A stretch of 64,000 nucleotides of DNA from Myxococcales bacterium. GTDB lineage: Bacteria; Myxococcota_A; Polyangia; Palsa-1104. The notes under the pieces are model-generated. The model worked only from the letters and a program-made list of their open reading frames with translations. It was not told where the DNA came from and searched no databases. The stretch's first letter is position 1. The number at the start of each line of letters is the position of its first letter. The position numbers and the translations under genes are program-made. Location: NCBI GenBank assembly GCA_003170275.1, contig PNAM01000010.1, positions 177,230 through 241,229 on the forward strand, read 5' to 3'. This document shows positions 17,182 through 26,359 of the stretch, piece after piece.

Positions 17182-17844
17182 CTATTGCGGAGGTGGCTCG
17201 CCGCCGAACAGCCACTGCCGCACGACCACCGCGCCCTCGGCCGCCAGTTGCAACAGCCGGTACAGGCCGTTTTCGCGCGGGGCATCGCCGGCGGCTTGAT
17301 CGTGTGGGACCAACGGCAGGTCCCACTCGAGCACCACCACCTCGCCTTCGGCCTTCAGATCCGCTTCGGGCGCGAGCTGCCCGAGCAGGCCGCGCATCGC
17401 GTCGTTGCCGGCCAGCACCTCGCAGCGAAAACGCTCGACGCCGCGCTCGACCGCCGCCGCCACCAGCCGCTGCAAGAGGAGCCGGCCGAGGCCGCGGCCC
17501 TTGACGCGATCGGCGACCACCACGGCGGACTCGGCGGTCTCGGGGCGATCGGCGAGCCGCACGAAGCGCGCGATGCCCAGCCCTTCGCCCTCCTCGCCCG
17601 CCTCGTTCAGCGCCGCCGCGCCGAGCGCGAAGTGCTGCGCTTGATCCATCTCGGTGAGGTAGACCAGCTCGCCGGGGGTGAGCGTCTCCTTGGAGGCGAA
17701 GAAGCGCAGGTAGCGCGCCTCGGGCGACAGCCGCTGAAACGCGCTGGCGAGCTGCGTCTTGTCGGCCGGCACCACCAGCCGCAGGCGCACGCGCGTGCCG
17801 TCGGCGAGCTGCGTCTCTTCCCGATACGCGCCGTCGAAGTACAC
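17182..17844 (-). CDS. GNAT-family N-acetyltransferase
   Basis: A 220-residue protein from a GTG start. The acetyl-CoA binding motif A is VVVADRVKGRGLGRLLLQRL (about residues 109-128), preceded by the usual N-terminal GNAT beta strands (TRVRLRLVVPAD). Similar domains occur alone and fused to acetyl-CoA synthetase-like subunits in protein lysine acetylation. The C-terminal 45 residues are an extra helical tail. It starts 2 bp after the stop of the upstream MBL gene, so it is the last gene of a short operon. Substrate unknown. Confidence 0.87.
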   Translation of the reverse strand: MYFDGAYREETQLADGTRVRLRLVVPADKTQLASAFQRLSPEARYLRFFASKETLTPGELVYLTEMDQAQHFALGAAALNEAGEEGEGLGIARFVRLADRPETAESAVVVADRVKGRGLGRLLLQRLVAAAVERGVERFRCEVLAGNDAMRGLLGQLAPEADLKAEGEVVVLEWDLPLVPHDQAAGDAPRENGLYRLLQLAAEGAVVVRQWLFGGEPPPQ

Positions 17845-17846
17845 GA

Positions 17847-18713
17847 TCAGATGGTGAGGGTCAGGCCCTCGCGCGCCGGCGTGAGCTCGATGTCCTTGCC
17901 GCCACCTTCGTCGAGCAGCCGGCGCGCGCGCTGCGCCAGCGCGTCGACCATGTCGTCGGAGTAGTCCTGATCGTAGTGGAACATCACCAGCCGCTTGACC
18001 TTGGCCTCGAGCGCCGCCTGGGTCGCGTCGGCGATCGACGAGAACCCGCGCGCCATGCGCTCGGCGCGATCCTCGGGCGAATAGGTGCAGTCGTGGATCA
18101 GCACGTCCGCTCCCTGGTAGAGCTGCAGCACGTCGACCGATGGCCCACCCGGCGGATAGCCCGCGTCGGAGGCGTAGACCATCGAGCGTCCGTTCTCCTC
18201 GAAGCGATAGGCGAGCGCCTTGGTGCCGCCGTGTGGGTTGAGCCGCGCGCGCACGGTCACGCCCTTGCAGTCGAAGCTCGGATCCTTGGCCGCGCCGTCC
18301 ACCGCCGCCACGCCGATCGACGCGCCCAGGTTCTTCATGGTGTACAGCGGCGAGAAGTGCGGGTTCATCTGGCCCTCGAGGATCCCCTCGAGCATCGACG
18401 ACGAGCGCCCCGGTCCGTAGATGGTGAACTTGTTCCCCGGCAGGAAGATCGGCGGGAAGAACGGGAAGCCCTGGATGTGATCCCAGTGCGCGTGCGACAG
18501 GAACACCGCCGCCTCGCCGCCGCCCTTGCCGAACGCGCCGGCCATCAGCTTGCGCCCGAGCCCGATCACGCCGGTGCCGGCATCGATGATGAACAGATCG
18601 TCGTTCTGGGTGCGCAGCTCGACGCAGGAGGTGTTGCCTCCGTAGCGGTTCATCTCCGGTCCCGGCGCAGGGACGGAGCCGCGCACGCCCCAGAACGTCA
18701 CCTGCATGCCCAC
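17847..18713 (-). CDS. MBL-fold metallohydrolase (copy 2 of a tandem pair)
   Basis: The 288-residue protein starts MQVTFWGVRGSVPAPG and carries the metal-binding motif LSHAHWDHIQGFPFF (HxHxDH), with later ligands in IHDCTY and MFHYDQDYSDD. This is the WGVRGS subgroup related to PhnP, RNase Z and cyclic-nucleotide phosphodiesterases, expected to hydrolyse phosphodiesters in the cytosol. The neighbouring upstream gene is a clear paralogue, with a 16 bp gap, so the pair arose by tandem duplication. The GNAT gene follows after 2 bp. Confidence 0.9.
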   Translation of the reverse strand: MGMQVTFWGVRGSVPAPGPEMNRYGGNTSCVELRTQNDDLFIIDAGTGVIGLGRKLMAGAFGKGGGEAAVFLSHAHWDHIQGFPFFPPIFLPGNKFTIYGPGRSSSMLEGILEGQMNPHFSPLYTMKNLGASIGVAAVDGAAKDPSFDCKGVTVRARLNPHGGTKALAYRFEENGRSMVYASDAGYPPGGPSVDVLQLYQGADVLIHDCTYSPEDRAERMARGFSSIADATQAALEAKVKRLVMFHYDQDYSDDMVDALAQRARRLLDEGGGKDIELTPAREGLTLTI

Positions 18714-18729
18714 GCCCCGATCGTGTGGC

Positions 18730-19689
18730 TCACTTGTGGGTCTTCACTTCGTGGCCCTTGCCCTCGGGACCGAGCGTGATCTCCATGCCCTCCGCCGCGG
18801 CGAGCAGCTGCAGGTCGGGCGTGGTCTTGCGATGGGCGGCCAACAGCTCGTCGATCTGATCGTCGGTGCGCTCGGGCGCGTGATGGAACAGCACCACGCC
18901 CTTGGCGCCGGCCGCGCGCGCGATCTCGATCGCGTCCTCGGGGCACGAGTGGCCCCAGTGCGGCCGCACTTTGTACTCCTCGGGCGTGAACTGGGTGTCG
19001 TAGATGACCAGGTCCGCGCCTTCGCACAGCCGCACCACGCCGTCGCGCATCGCCGCCAGCTTGGCCGCGTCCGACGGGCTGAGCGGATCGCCCGGCTTGG
19101 GCGGCTGGCGAATGTACTCCTGCTCGATCAGGATGTCCCTGAACGGCGCGGTGTCGGTCACGTAGCAGACCGATTTTCCGTCGCAGTCGAGCCGATAGGC
19201 GATGGCGATCCACGGGTGGTTGAGCCGCGTGCACGAGACCTTGACCGGTCCGATCTCGAAGCGCGCCCCCTCGACCAGCTCGCGGAAGGCCACGTCGGCC
19301 TGCACGTTCTCGAACGGCACCGGAAAGTACGGCGAGTCGGTCTGCGAGGCGAACACCGCGCGCAGGTGCGTGTCGTCGCGCTGCCGCGCATAGACGAAGA
19401 ACTTGTTGCCCTTCTGGTACACCGGCGCGAAGAACGGCAGCCCCTGGATGTGGTCCCAGTGGGTGTGGCTGACCAGCAGGTGGGCCTGGCCGGTGCCGGC
19501 GCCGAACTCGCTCTGCATCATCTCCTTGCCCAGCTTGCGGATGCCGGTGCCGGCGTCGATGATGATGAACGGGCCGTCATCATCATCGCCCGCGCGCACG
19601 GCCACGCACGACGTGTTGCCGCCGTAGCGGTTCGTGTCGGGACCTGGCACTGGATACGATCCGCGAACCCCCCAGAAGCGGACCTTCAT
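18730..19689 (-). CDS. MBL-fold metallohydrolase (copy 1 of a tandem pair)
   Basis: A 319-residue member of the same WGVRGS subgroup: MKVRFWGVRGSYPVPGP, metal motif VSHTHWDHIQGLPFF, then NHPWIAIAYRLDCDG, YVTDTAPF and LFHHAPERTDDQ. All metal ligands look intact. It differs from its neighbour by an inserted segment around residues 185-205 and a longer tail. The start at ATG 19689 gives the conserved N-terminus. It heads an operon with the second copy and the GNAT protein. A phosphodiesterase role is inferred from family. Confidence 0.9.
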   Translation of the reverse strand: MKVRFWGVRGSYPVPGPDTNRYGGNTSCVAVRAGDDDDGPFIIIDAGTGIRKLGKEMMQSEFGAGTGQAHLLVSHTHWDHIQGLPFFAPVYQKGNKFFVYARQRDDTHLRAVFASQTDSPYFPVPFENVQADVAFRELVEGARFEIGPVKVSCTRLNHPWIAIAYRLDCDGKSVCYVTDTAPFRDILIEQEYIRQPPKPGDPLSPSDAAKLAAMRDGVVRLCEGADLVIYDTQFTPEEYKVRPHWGHSCPEDAIEIARAAGAKGVVLFHHAPERTDDQIDELLAAHRKTTPDLQLLAAAEGMEITLGPEGKGHEVKTHK

Positions 19690-19756
19690 CCGTGGTCTCC
19701 GCCCATCCTCGCCACGGTACCACGGGGAGCAAGAAAGATCCACGTCTGCAAGGGGT

Positions 19757-20758
19757 TCACGGGCTTGTCGCAGCGGCGATGGCGAGCCGCGCACCGTCGA
19801 TTTGCACGTACAGGAGCACCGCGCCCGCGCCGTACGGGGTCTCGGCCGGCGCGCGGGTGGTCTGCATGATCGGCAACAGCGGGGTGGTGGAGACCGCGAA
19901 GCGATCGCCGGTGAACGAGCTGGCGAAGCCGCAGGTCGAGACGCTCGCGGTGCCGGTGGCGGCGGTGAAGTAGAGATCGTAGCGCACGCGGCCGGCAGGC
20001 GTGATGGGCGCGCGCGCGCTGACGTGATCGATCGAGACCACCGGGACCGTGGTCGTCGAGCTGACCAGCTGGTGGCCGGCGGGCGCCAGGATCGGATCGC
20101 GCCCGGGCGTGGTCGGATCGCCGTCGAGGCGCGTCCAGGTGGTGGCGCGCGAGGCGGCGATGTCGGCGAACGGCGCGTCGGCGGCCCACACCGCGCCGCT
20201 CGCCAGGTAATAGACGCGCAGGCGATCGCCCACGCGCACCGCCGCGGGCGAGGTGAGCGCGGTGCCCTCCTCCTCGTTGTTGGCGACCAGCGCCGGGCCG
20301 GGCGCCTTGACCCAGGTGTGGCCGTCGGCGGCGGTGGCCCAGCCGATCGCCCCGCCGCCGCCGTAGAACAAGATCCACGGCTGCTCCCACAGCACCGACG
20401 GGCTCGACAGCGCACCGCCCTCCCAGGTCTGATCCGGCTCGATGGCCATGATCAGCGGACCGAAGCCGTCGGTGAGGTGGTACGCGTCGGCGTGCTCGAT
20501 GCGCGTGCCCGACAGGGTCTTGCGCTTGGCGGTCACCCACATGGCGAGCGCGTCGCCCCAGTCGACCACCGAGGGCTCGTCGAGATCGGCCAGGTTGTCG
20601 AGCAGCACGAACGGCGGCGTGATCGGGATCGACTCGTCGGGCTCGAGCGGACGGAACGGTCCCGCGCCCGAGACCGGCAGGTTGGACGCGCCGCCGCCTG
20701 CGTCGCCAATCGAGCCGCAGCCGGCGACCAGCAACAGCACCAACCACGCGCGACTCAA
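19757..20758 (-). CDS. Lipoprotein with beta-propeller/GH43-like repeats
   Basis: A 333-residue lipoprotein (lipobox VAGC after LVLLL). The body has repeated beta-strand motifs such as SPSVLWEQPWILFYGGG followed by IGWATAADGHTWVKAPGPAL, the pattern of five-bladed GH43/GH32-like or sialidase-like propellers. I do not see a convincing catalytic acid set, so binding rather than hydrolysis is possible. The start is inferred to be TTG at 20758, overlapping the upstream porin's TGA (TTGA), because the lipoprotein signal begins exactly there and no ATG/GTG lies nearby. It is the third gene in the porin operon. Confidence 0.72.
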   Translation of the reverse strand: MSRAWLVLLLVAGCGSIGDAGGGASNLPVSGAGPFRPLEPDESIPITPPFVLLDNLADLDEPSVVDWGDALAMWVTAKRKTLSGTRIEHADAYHLTDGFGPLIMAIEPDQTWEGGALSSPSVLWEQPWILFYGGGGAIGWATAADGHTWVKAPGPALVANNEEEGTALTSPAAVRVGDRLRVYYLASGAVWAADAPFADIAASRATTWTRLDGDPTTPGRDPILAPAGHQLVSSTTTVPVVSIDHVSARAPITPAGRVRYDLYFTAATGTASVSTCGFASSFTGDRFAVSTTPLLPIMQTTRAPAETPYGAGAVLLYVQIDGARLAIAAATSP

Positions 20759-22071
20759 AACCGGCTCCGCAGCGCCAGGCCCACGTTCACCACCGCGCCA
20801 TTCGAGACGAAGTCGCCCACCTTGTCGAGCGGGTCGAGCTTGCGGTTCACGCGGTCGGGCAGATAGGTGACCGCCAGGTGCACGTCGAGCGTGAGCGGGT
20901 ACCACAAGATCGGCCGCAGGTTCTTGAGCTCGAGCCCGGCGCCGAGCGAGAAGGTGTGCTTGTCCGAATCGGCGAAGTTCGACTCGCCCACCTGCTCGGG
21001 CACCGGCGTCGGCTCGTACGAGTAGCCGCCGCGCACGTCGAGCCCGAGCTTGTCACGCTCGAGCGCGCGCCACTCGGCGCCCACGTGCGGGATGACGATG
21101 TCGTGAAAGCCCGGGTCGGGATAGGCGCGCTTGGGCGGCAGGTTGACCTTGTCGTTGAACTGGCCGATGTCGAGCGCCAGCGTCAGGTCCGCCGCCGGGA
21201 CGGGATACTCGCTCCAGCGCGCGAAGGTCAGGTCGAAGGTCATGAGGAAGCGGCTGCGCAGGCGCACCATCGCGCCGGCGGTGAGCTGCCACGGTTGGAA
21301 CAGATCGGTCGAGACCGAGTGCGCCGAGAAGAACCCGTTGGCGACGATCGGCGTCAGGCCGGGGTTGCCGACCGAGCCGTCGATGCGGAACTGTTGATCG
21401 AGCGAGAGCGTGAACGAGTGGCGGTAGACCACCGCGAAGCTCAGGTTGCGCGTGGCGTCCCACAAGATGCCCGCCTGCGGATAGCGCACCGCCACCAGAT
21501 CGACGTCGATGCGCGTGGTCAGCGCGCTGGCGTCCGGATCGCTGACCGCCACCGAGCCGCGCAGGTAGATCTGCCCCGAGGTGCGCGACATGAACGTGAG
21601 CCCGCCGCCGAGGTACAGACCGGGGACGATCTGGATCGCCAGGTTGGTGGAGAGGAACAGGCGCTGCACGCGGTTGTCGTAGTAGGTGAAGCGCGGCTGA
21701 TCGAAGGGCAGCGAGCGCACGCGCGTCAGGCGCTGATCGGGCAGCCACAGCGCCACGCCGAAGGCGAAGCGGAACGGGCCGATGTTGCCGGGCGCGACCA
21801 GCCCGATGCTGAAGCCGCGCGACGCGTCGACGCCCAGATCGTGACCGTTGATCTTGAGGATCGGCTGCGCGTAGCGATAGCCGACGTCGATGCGCAGCTC
21901 GTGGCCGCGCACCAGGCCCGCCGGGTTGTAGTAGTTGGCCGAGGCGTCCTCGCTCGACGCGGCGACCGCGCCGCCCATCGCCGGCGCGCGCGAGCCGAAG
22001 CCGAACGCGTCGATCGGGTTGGCGTGCGCGCTCGCGCACAGGAGCAGCAGCAGACCCACGCTGCGGGTCAT
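20755..22071 (-). CDS. OmpP1/FadL-like outer-membrane protein (second of a pair)
   Basis: A 438-residue protein with a signal peptide (VGLLLLLCASAHA) followed by the OmpP1/FadL N-terminal pattern DAFGFGSRAPAMGGAVAASSEDASANYYNPAGLV. The rest alternates polar and hydrophobic residues as in a beta barrel and ends in a C-terminal phenylalanine (LRSRF), the usual outer-membrane insertion signal. FadL-type proteins pass hydrophobic molecules across the outer membrane. The ATG overlaps the stop of the upstream paralogue (ATGA) and the downstream lipoprotein starts inside its stop, so three genes are coupled. Confidence 0.87.
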   Translation of the reverse strand: MTRSVGLLLLLCASAHANPIDAFGFGSRAPAMGGAVAASSEDASANYYNPAGLVRGHELRIDVGYRYAQPILKINGHDLGVDASRGFSIGLVAPGNIGPFRFAFGVALWLPDQRLTRVRSLPFDQPRFTYYDNRVQRLFLSTNLAIQIVPGLYLGGGLTFMSRTSGQIYLRGSVAVSDPDASALTTRIDVDLVAVRYPQAGILWDATRNLSFAVVYRHSFTLSLDQQFRIDGSVGNPGLTPIVANGFFSAHSVSTDLFQPWQLTAGAMVRLRSRFLMTFDLTFARWSEYPVPAADLTLALDIGQFNDKVNLPPKRAYPDPGFHDIVIPHVGAEWRALERDKLGLDVRGGYSYEPTPVPEQVGESNFADSDKHTFSLGAGLELKNLRPILWYPLTLDVHLAVTYLPDRVNRKLDPLDKVGDFVSNGAVVNVGLALRSRF

Positions 22072-23279
22072 AGATCGACCCCCATCGCCGCGCCGAACAC
22101 GCCGAAGTCGCCGCTGGCGCGCAGGCCGTCGAGGTGGTGCCACTGCGCGAACGCCTCCAGTTGGAACGAGAACACCGGGCCGTGCCACTCGAACGCGCCG
22201 CCGCCGGTGATCACGTGGCGGTCGGCGTCGAGCAGCACGCGCGTCGGCCCGTCGGGCGCGGGGCTCCACTCGAAGAAGTAACCGAGCCGCGCGACCAGCC
22301 GGAGCCGTCCCCAGGTGCCGGCCGCTTCGCCGGCGACGCGCGGCACGATCGTGTCGTGATAGTCGGGCGGGAGCTGCGGCGGAGCGCCCGGCGTGGCGTT
22401 CTCGGTGGGGTTGGTGTACGCGGCCCAGTGCTTCCAGGTCGCGCCCACGCCGATGCGCAGCCAGGAGGTGGCCCGGAACGAGCCCTCTGCCTGCAGCTGC
22501 AGCGGATCGTATTGCGCGGTGCCGGCGATGCGCAGCGTCGGCAATTGGATGGGCAGCGCGGCGCCGAGCGTGTTGGTGACCGCGATGTCGTAGCGCGACT
22601 TGGACTCGCCGCGGAACACCAGGCCGAGCTTGAGCCAGTCGGTAGCGATGGCGCGGATGCCGATCACCGGCGTGAAGCTGGACGTGAGCTGCTCCTCGGC
22701 GACGGTGGTGATGCGCCCGCCCGCCTCGGGGCGGATGGAGATCTCGCCGATCAGCGCGGCCAGCGCCAGCACGCCCACGCCCACCGTCACGCGCCGGTGC
22801 ACGCGCACGCCCGCGCCGACCAGCACCGAGACCACCTGCGTGCGATCGTCGAGCAACGACAGGCGGGTCTGATCGGGGAAGCCGTCGCGCGCGCGGTTGA
22901 TGAGGTTGGTCGGGAAGTAGAAGCCGAGCCCGAGCGCGAGGCGATCTTTGAGCACGCCGCCGAACGGCAGCGGCAGGTCCGCGCCGATGATCACGCCGCT
23001 GGTCGGATCGACCGGGTGCTTGACCCCGTCGAGACGCAGGTGGTAGTCCGCGCCGACGTAACCGATGGTCAGCCGCCGGCGCGTGGGCCCGATCAGGCCG
23101 GCCGGATTCGCGTAGGTCGCGTCGTAGCCTTCGGCGTCGGCGGCGCCGAGGCCGGCGAGCGCACCGGCGCGCGGGCCGAGGCCAAACAATTCCGGCTCCG
23201 ACGCCAGCGCGGCGGACGTGAACGTGAGCGTGAACGCGATCGTGATCGTGAACGGAAACGCGCGCACGAACGACCTCAC
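22068..23279 (-). CDS. OmpP1/FadL-like outer-membrane protein (first of a pair)
   Basis: A 403-residue protein from a GTG start with an unusual signal peptide of alternating Phe/Thr/Ile (FTITIAFTLTFTSAALA), encoded by a short run of near-repeats. Then comes the family N-terminus LGPRAGALAGLGAADAEGYDATYANPAGL, and barrel strands through to the end. It is a diverged paralogue of the downstream gene. Both have the asparagine-proline-alanine-glycine-leucine turn. Role inferred from family: uptake or export of hydrophobic compounds. The GTG follows directly on the dtd stop codon, so dtd, both porins and the lipoprotein may share a transcript. Confidence 0.85.
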   Translation of the reverse strand: MRSFVRAFPFTITIAFTLTFTSAALASEPELFGLGPRAGALAGLGAADAEGYDATYANPAGLIGPTRRRLTIGYVGADYHLRLDGVKHPVDPTSGVIIGADLPLPFGGVLKDRLALGLGFYFPTNLINRARDGFPDQTRLSLLDDRTQVVSVLVGAGVRVHRRVTVGVGVLALAALIGEISIRPEAGGRITTVAEEQLTSSFTPVIGIRAIATDWLKLGLVFRGESKSRYDIAVTNTLGAALPIQLPTLRIAGTAQYDPLQLQAEGSFRATSWLRIGVGATWKHWAAYTNPTENATPGAPPQLPPDYHDTIVPRVAGEAAGTWGRLRLVARLGYFFEWSPAPDGPTRVLLDADRHVITGGGAFEWHGPVFSFQLEAFAQWHHLDGLRASGDFGVFGAAMGVDL

Positions 23280-23747
23280 CTAGAACACCCGCTTCGAATC
23301 GATCAGCAGCGTGACCGGCCCGTCGTTCACCAGCTCCACGTCCATCATCGCGCGGAAGCGCCCGGTCTCGACGGGCACGCCGCTGGCGCGCGCGCTCGCG
23401 ACGAACTGCTCGTACAGCTTCTCGGCTGGCTCGGGCGCCATCGCCTTGACGAACGACGGCCGCCGTCCCTTGCGACAATCGCCGAACAGCGTGAACTGGC
23501 TGACCACCAGCAGCGCGCCCCCCACGTCGGCGAGCGCGCGGTTCATCTGCCCCTGGTCATCGGCGAACACGCGCAGCCCGACCACCTTCTCCACCAGGTA
23601 GCGCACGTCGTCGCCGGTGTCGTCGTCACCCGCGGCGACCAGGGCGCACAGCCCGCGCGCGATCCGCCCTACGACCTGACCGTCGACCCTCACTTCCGCC
23701 CGGCTGACCCGTTGCACCACAGCGCGCACCGCGCCAAGGGGTATCAT
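23280..23747 (-). CDS. dtd: D-aminoacyl-tRNA deacylase
   Basis: The 155-residue protein is a standard Dtd. It removes D-amino acids (and glycine from tRNA-Ala) from mischarged tRNAs in the cytosol. Signatures are RAVVQRVSRAEVRVDG at the N-terminus, SQFTLFGDCRKGRRPSF in the middle and the cis-proline loop NDGPVTLLID near the end (family consensus NxGPVT). The ATG at 23747 adds six residues before the conserved RAVVQRV; a GTG at 23729 is an equally good start. The next gene begins immediately after its stop. Confidence 0.95.
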   Translation of the reverse strand: MIPLGAVRAVVQRVSRAEVRVDGQVVGRIARGLCALVAAGDDDTGDDVRYLVEKVVGLRVFADDQGQMNRALADVGGALLVVSQFTLFGDCRKGRRPSFVKAMAPEPAEKLYEQFVASARASGVPVETGRFRAMMDVELVNDGPVTLLIDSKRVF

Positions 23748-23763
23748 CCCGGCGTGGGGTTGC

Positions 23764-23928
23764 TCAAGTCGTCAGTGGCGCGGCGAAGAATCGACGGTTG
23801 CAGGCCTGGCAGCGAAACGGCAGGCGCCGCAGCACCGCCGCGACCATCCGCTCGAGGGTGTTGCGCCTGCGCGAGCGCTCCACGTCAGTGCTCTTGCAAT
23901 GGGGGCAGGTTGGTCCGCGCATCGCCAT
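23764..23928 (-). CDS. 54-residue zinc-ribbon protein
   Basis: A small protein with two CxxC knuckles, CPHC near residue 8 and CQAC near residue 40, separated by a basic Arg-rich segment (ERSRRRNTLERM). This is a classic four-Cys zinc ribbon, likely to bind nucleic acid or act as a protein-protein clip. It ends FFAAPLTT. It lies 16 bp upstream of dtd on the same strand and is divergent from the subtilisin gene. Very short ribbons of this type are often missed by gene callers. Confidence 0.7.
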   Translation of the reverse strand: MAMRGPTCPHCKSTDVERSRRRNTLERMVAAVLRRLPFRCQACNRRFFAAPLTT

Positions 23929-23962
23929 GAATCTAACAACGCGACGCGCAGCGTCAAGGTCG

Positions 23963-23968
23963 TATACT
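23963..23968 (+). promoter_or_regulatory. -10 element of a putative leaderless promoter
   Basis: TATACT lies exactly six bases before the GTG at 23975. No clear -35 is visible at 16-18 bp. The arrangement matches those before 7770, 13342 and 56997. Confidence 0.4.
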
Positions 23969-23974
23969 CGCGCC

Positions 23975-26317
23975 GTGCGGATCGCGACGATTCTGCTCGT
24001 GCTTTCGGCGGCCAGCGCGTTCGGCGCGCCGCTCGTGTCGCCGCGCGTGCGCATGGTGGCGCGCGGTGAGCTGCGCGCGGGTGCGATCGGCGACCCGGCC
24101 CGTCCACATGAGAAGACCGGCGATCGCGCGCTGGTGACCGTCCGCCTCGACGGCGGCGCCGAGCGCCTGCGTGCCGCCGGGTTCGACGCCGTGCGCCTGG
24201 GCGCCCAGCTCGCCGCGGTGCACGCGACGGCCGACGAGCTGCGACGCCTCGCGATCCTGCCCGGCGTGTACACCATCGAAGAGCGGCGCCTGTTGTTTCC
24301 CACGCTCGACCTGGCCGGCGCGGCGATCGGCGCCCCGGCCGCGCGGCTCGAGACCGGGCTCGACGGTCGCGGCGTGCTGGTCGGCATCGTCGACACCGGC
24401 GCCGACTTCCACCACGCCGACCTGCGGGCCAGCGACGGCAAGACGCGCGTCGCAGCGCTGCTCGATCTGTCCGTTCCGGCCGACACCCGCCACGACGCCA
24501 CGCTCGGCCCGTCGCCCGGCGCAGTCTGGCTCGCCGACGAGCTCGACGCGCAGCTCGCCGCCGACGCCGCCGGCATGTCCCCCGCGGTGCCGGTCACCTC
24601 CAAGGACTCCAACGGCCACGGCACCCACGTCTCGGCGATCGCCACCTCCAACGGGTTCGCCACCGGCAAGGGACTGCCGGCCGGCCGCTACGTCGGCGTC
24701 GCGCCCGGCGCCCAGCTGGTGGTGGTGCAGGCCACCCACGGCGGCTCGAGCTTCACCGACGTCGACGTGATGGCGGGGCTGGCGTTCGTCACCCACTTCG
24801 CCGACGTCAGCGGCCAGCCGCTGGTGGTCAACCTGAGCCTGGGCGGCGCGGGCGGCCCGCACGACGGGAGCAGCAACCTGGAGACCCAGCTCGACGTGCT
24901 GTTCCCGGCCGAGCAGGCGGGCCGCGCGGTGGTGGTGGCCGCGGGCAACGACGGCAACCTCGACGCGCACGCGAGCATGCTGCGGGTCGACGGCGAGCTG
25001 GTCCTGCCGTTCGACGCGCCGTCGAGCTCGGTGGGCAACGCGCAGATCGCCCTCGAGCTGTGGTTCGCCGGCGCGCTCGCGCTCGAGGTGGAGAGCCCGA
25101 ACGGGCACACGAGCGGGCTCACCCAACCGGGCACGTCGAGCACCATCGACACCGCCGACGGCCGCATCAACATCGACGACGCGCGCGCCGACCAGCCGAA
25201 TCATTTGTCGGTCGCCGGCATCACGCTCACGGGCGTGGCGGGCGCACCGGCCGCCGGGAGCTGGAAGCTGCACGTCCACGGCGCCGCCGGCCGCTTCGAC
25301 GCGTGGATCGTCGAGTCGCCCCCCGGCGCGCCGTTCACCCGCTTCACCGACCACATCGCCGAGGACGACCGGCTCTCGCTGCCCGCCGCCTCGCACAACG
25401 CGATCACGGTCGGCTCGATGATCACGCGCAACAGCTGGAACGACGTCGACGGCGATCCGATCTTGCGCCTGATCACCCTCGGCGAGGTGTCGACCTTTTC
25501 GGCCAGCGGCCCAACCGCTGACGGCCGCTTCGCGCCCGATCTGCTGGCGCCCGGCGAGTTCATCGTCTCGGCGCTCTCGCAAGATGCGCTGCCGAGCAAC
25601 GCCGGCTCGGCGTTCTTCGTCCCCGGCGCGCCCAGCTTCGCCTGGGCCGACGGGGGCGTGCACGGCCTTTTGCGCGGCACCTCGCAGGCCGCGCCGTTCG
25701 TCGCCGGCACCTGCGCGCTGCTGTTTCAAAGCGACCCGACGCTCTCCGGCGGCCGCGTGCGCGAGATCTTGCGCAGCAGCGCGCGCGCGCCGGCCGGCAG
25801 CGCCTACGGGCCGCGCCAGGGCTTCGGCGCGCTCGACGTGCTGGCGGCCTTGCGCTACGCCGGCGGCAAGCGCGGCGGCACGGTCAGCCCGGCCACCTCG
25901 TCGGTGGGCGTCAGCCGCGACGCGCTGCCGCCCGGCGAAGACACCACGCGGATCACGGTCACCCCGCGCGACGCGGCCGGCGTGCCGCTCGGCCCCGGTC
26001 GCTCGGTCCAGCTGTCGACCAGCGCCGGCGAGCTCATCGGCGCGATCCTCGACGCCGGCGCCGGCCGCTACGAGCAGTCGCTGGTCGCCCACGCCGCGCG
26101 CGGCGACGCCGCCACGGTGCGCGCCACCGTCGACGGCATCGAGCTGGCCGAGCAGCCGTCGGTCTATTTCGTCCTCGATCGCGGCGAAATCGGCCACCCG
26201 TTCGTCGCCGGCGGCGGCTGCCAGGCGGCCCGCACCCCGCTCCGCCCGCTGTGGCTGGCGCTCATCCCCCTGCTTTTCTTGGCCTTCCGGAAACTGCGCC
26301 GTACGCTCTGGGAGTAA
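23975..26317 (+). CDS. Secreted subtilisin-like (S8) protease with C-terminal surface-anchor tail
   Basis: A 780-residue protein with a signal peptide (TILLVLSAASAFGAP), an inhibitor-like pro-region (to about 110) and an S8 catalytic domain. Asp140 lies in VGIVDTGADFHHADL, His215 in SNGHGTHVSAIA and Ser570 in RGTSQAAPFVAG. A large insert containing a beta domain sits between His and Ser. After about residue 640 come Ig-like repeats. The last 40 residues read GGGC then a hydrophobic span (LWLALIPLLFLAF) and RKLRR. That tail is the Cys-TM-basic plan of myxobacterial C-terminal sorting signals (MYXO-CTERM-like), implying surface attachment after cleavage. A role in predation or surface processing is inference. 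Confidence 0.92.
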   Translation: MRIATILLVLSAASAFGAPLVSPRVRMVARGELRAGAIGDPARPHEKTGDRALVTVRLDGGAERLRAAGFDAVRLGAQLAAVHATADELRRLAILPGVYTIEERRLLFPTLDLAGAAIGAPAARLETGLDGRGVLVGIVDTGADFHHADLRASDGKTRVAALLDLSVPADTRHDATLGPSPGAVWLADELDAQLAADAAGMSPAVPVTSKDSNGHGTHVSAIATSNGFATGKGLPAGRYVGVAPGAQLVVVQATHGGSSFTDVDVMAGLAFVTHFADVSGQPLVVNLSLGGAGGPHDGSSNLETQLDVLFPAEQAGRAVVVAAGNDGNLDAHASMLRVDGELVLPFDAPSSSVGNAQIALELWFAGALALEVESPNGHTSGLTQPGTSSTIDTADGRINIDDARADQPNHLSVAGITLTGVAGAPAAGSWKLHVHGAAGRFDAWIVESPPGAPFTRFTDHIAEDDRLSLPAASHNAITVGSMITRNSWNDVDGDPILRLITLGEVSTFSASGPTADGRFAPDLLAPGEFIVSALSQDALPSNAGSAFFVPGAPSFAWADGGVHGLLRGTSQAAPFVAGTCALLFQSDPTLSGGRVREILRSSARAPAGSAYGPRQGFGALDVLAALRYAGGKRGGTVSPATSSVGVSRDALPPGEDTTRITVTPRDAAGVPLGPGRSVQLSTSAGELIGAILDAGAGRYEQSLVAHAARGDAATVRATVDGIELAEQPSVYFVLDRGEIGHPFVAGGGCQAARTPLRPLWLALIPLLFLAFRKLRRTLWE

Positions 26318-26359
26318 TGCAGGCAACCCAAAGGACGCCTCGGCGAACCAACCGGTGGC

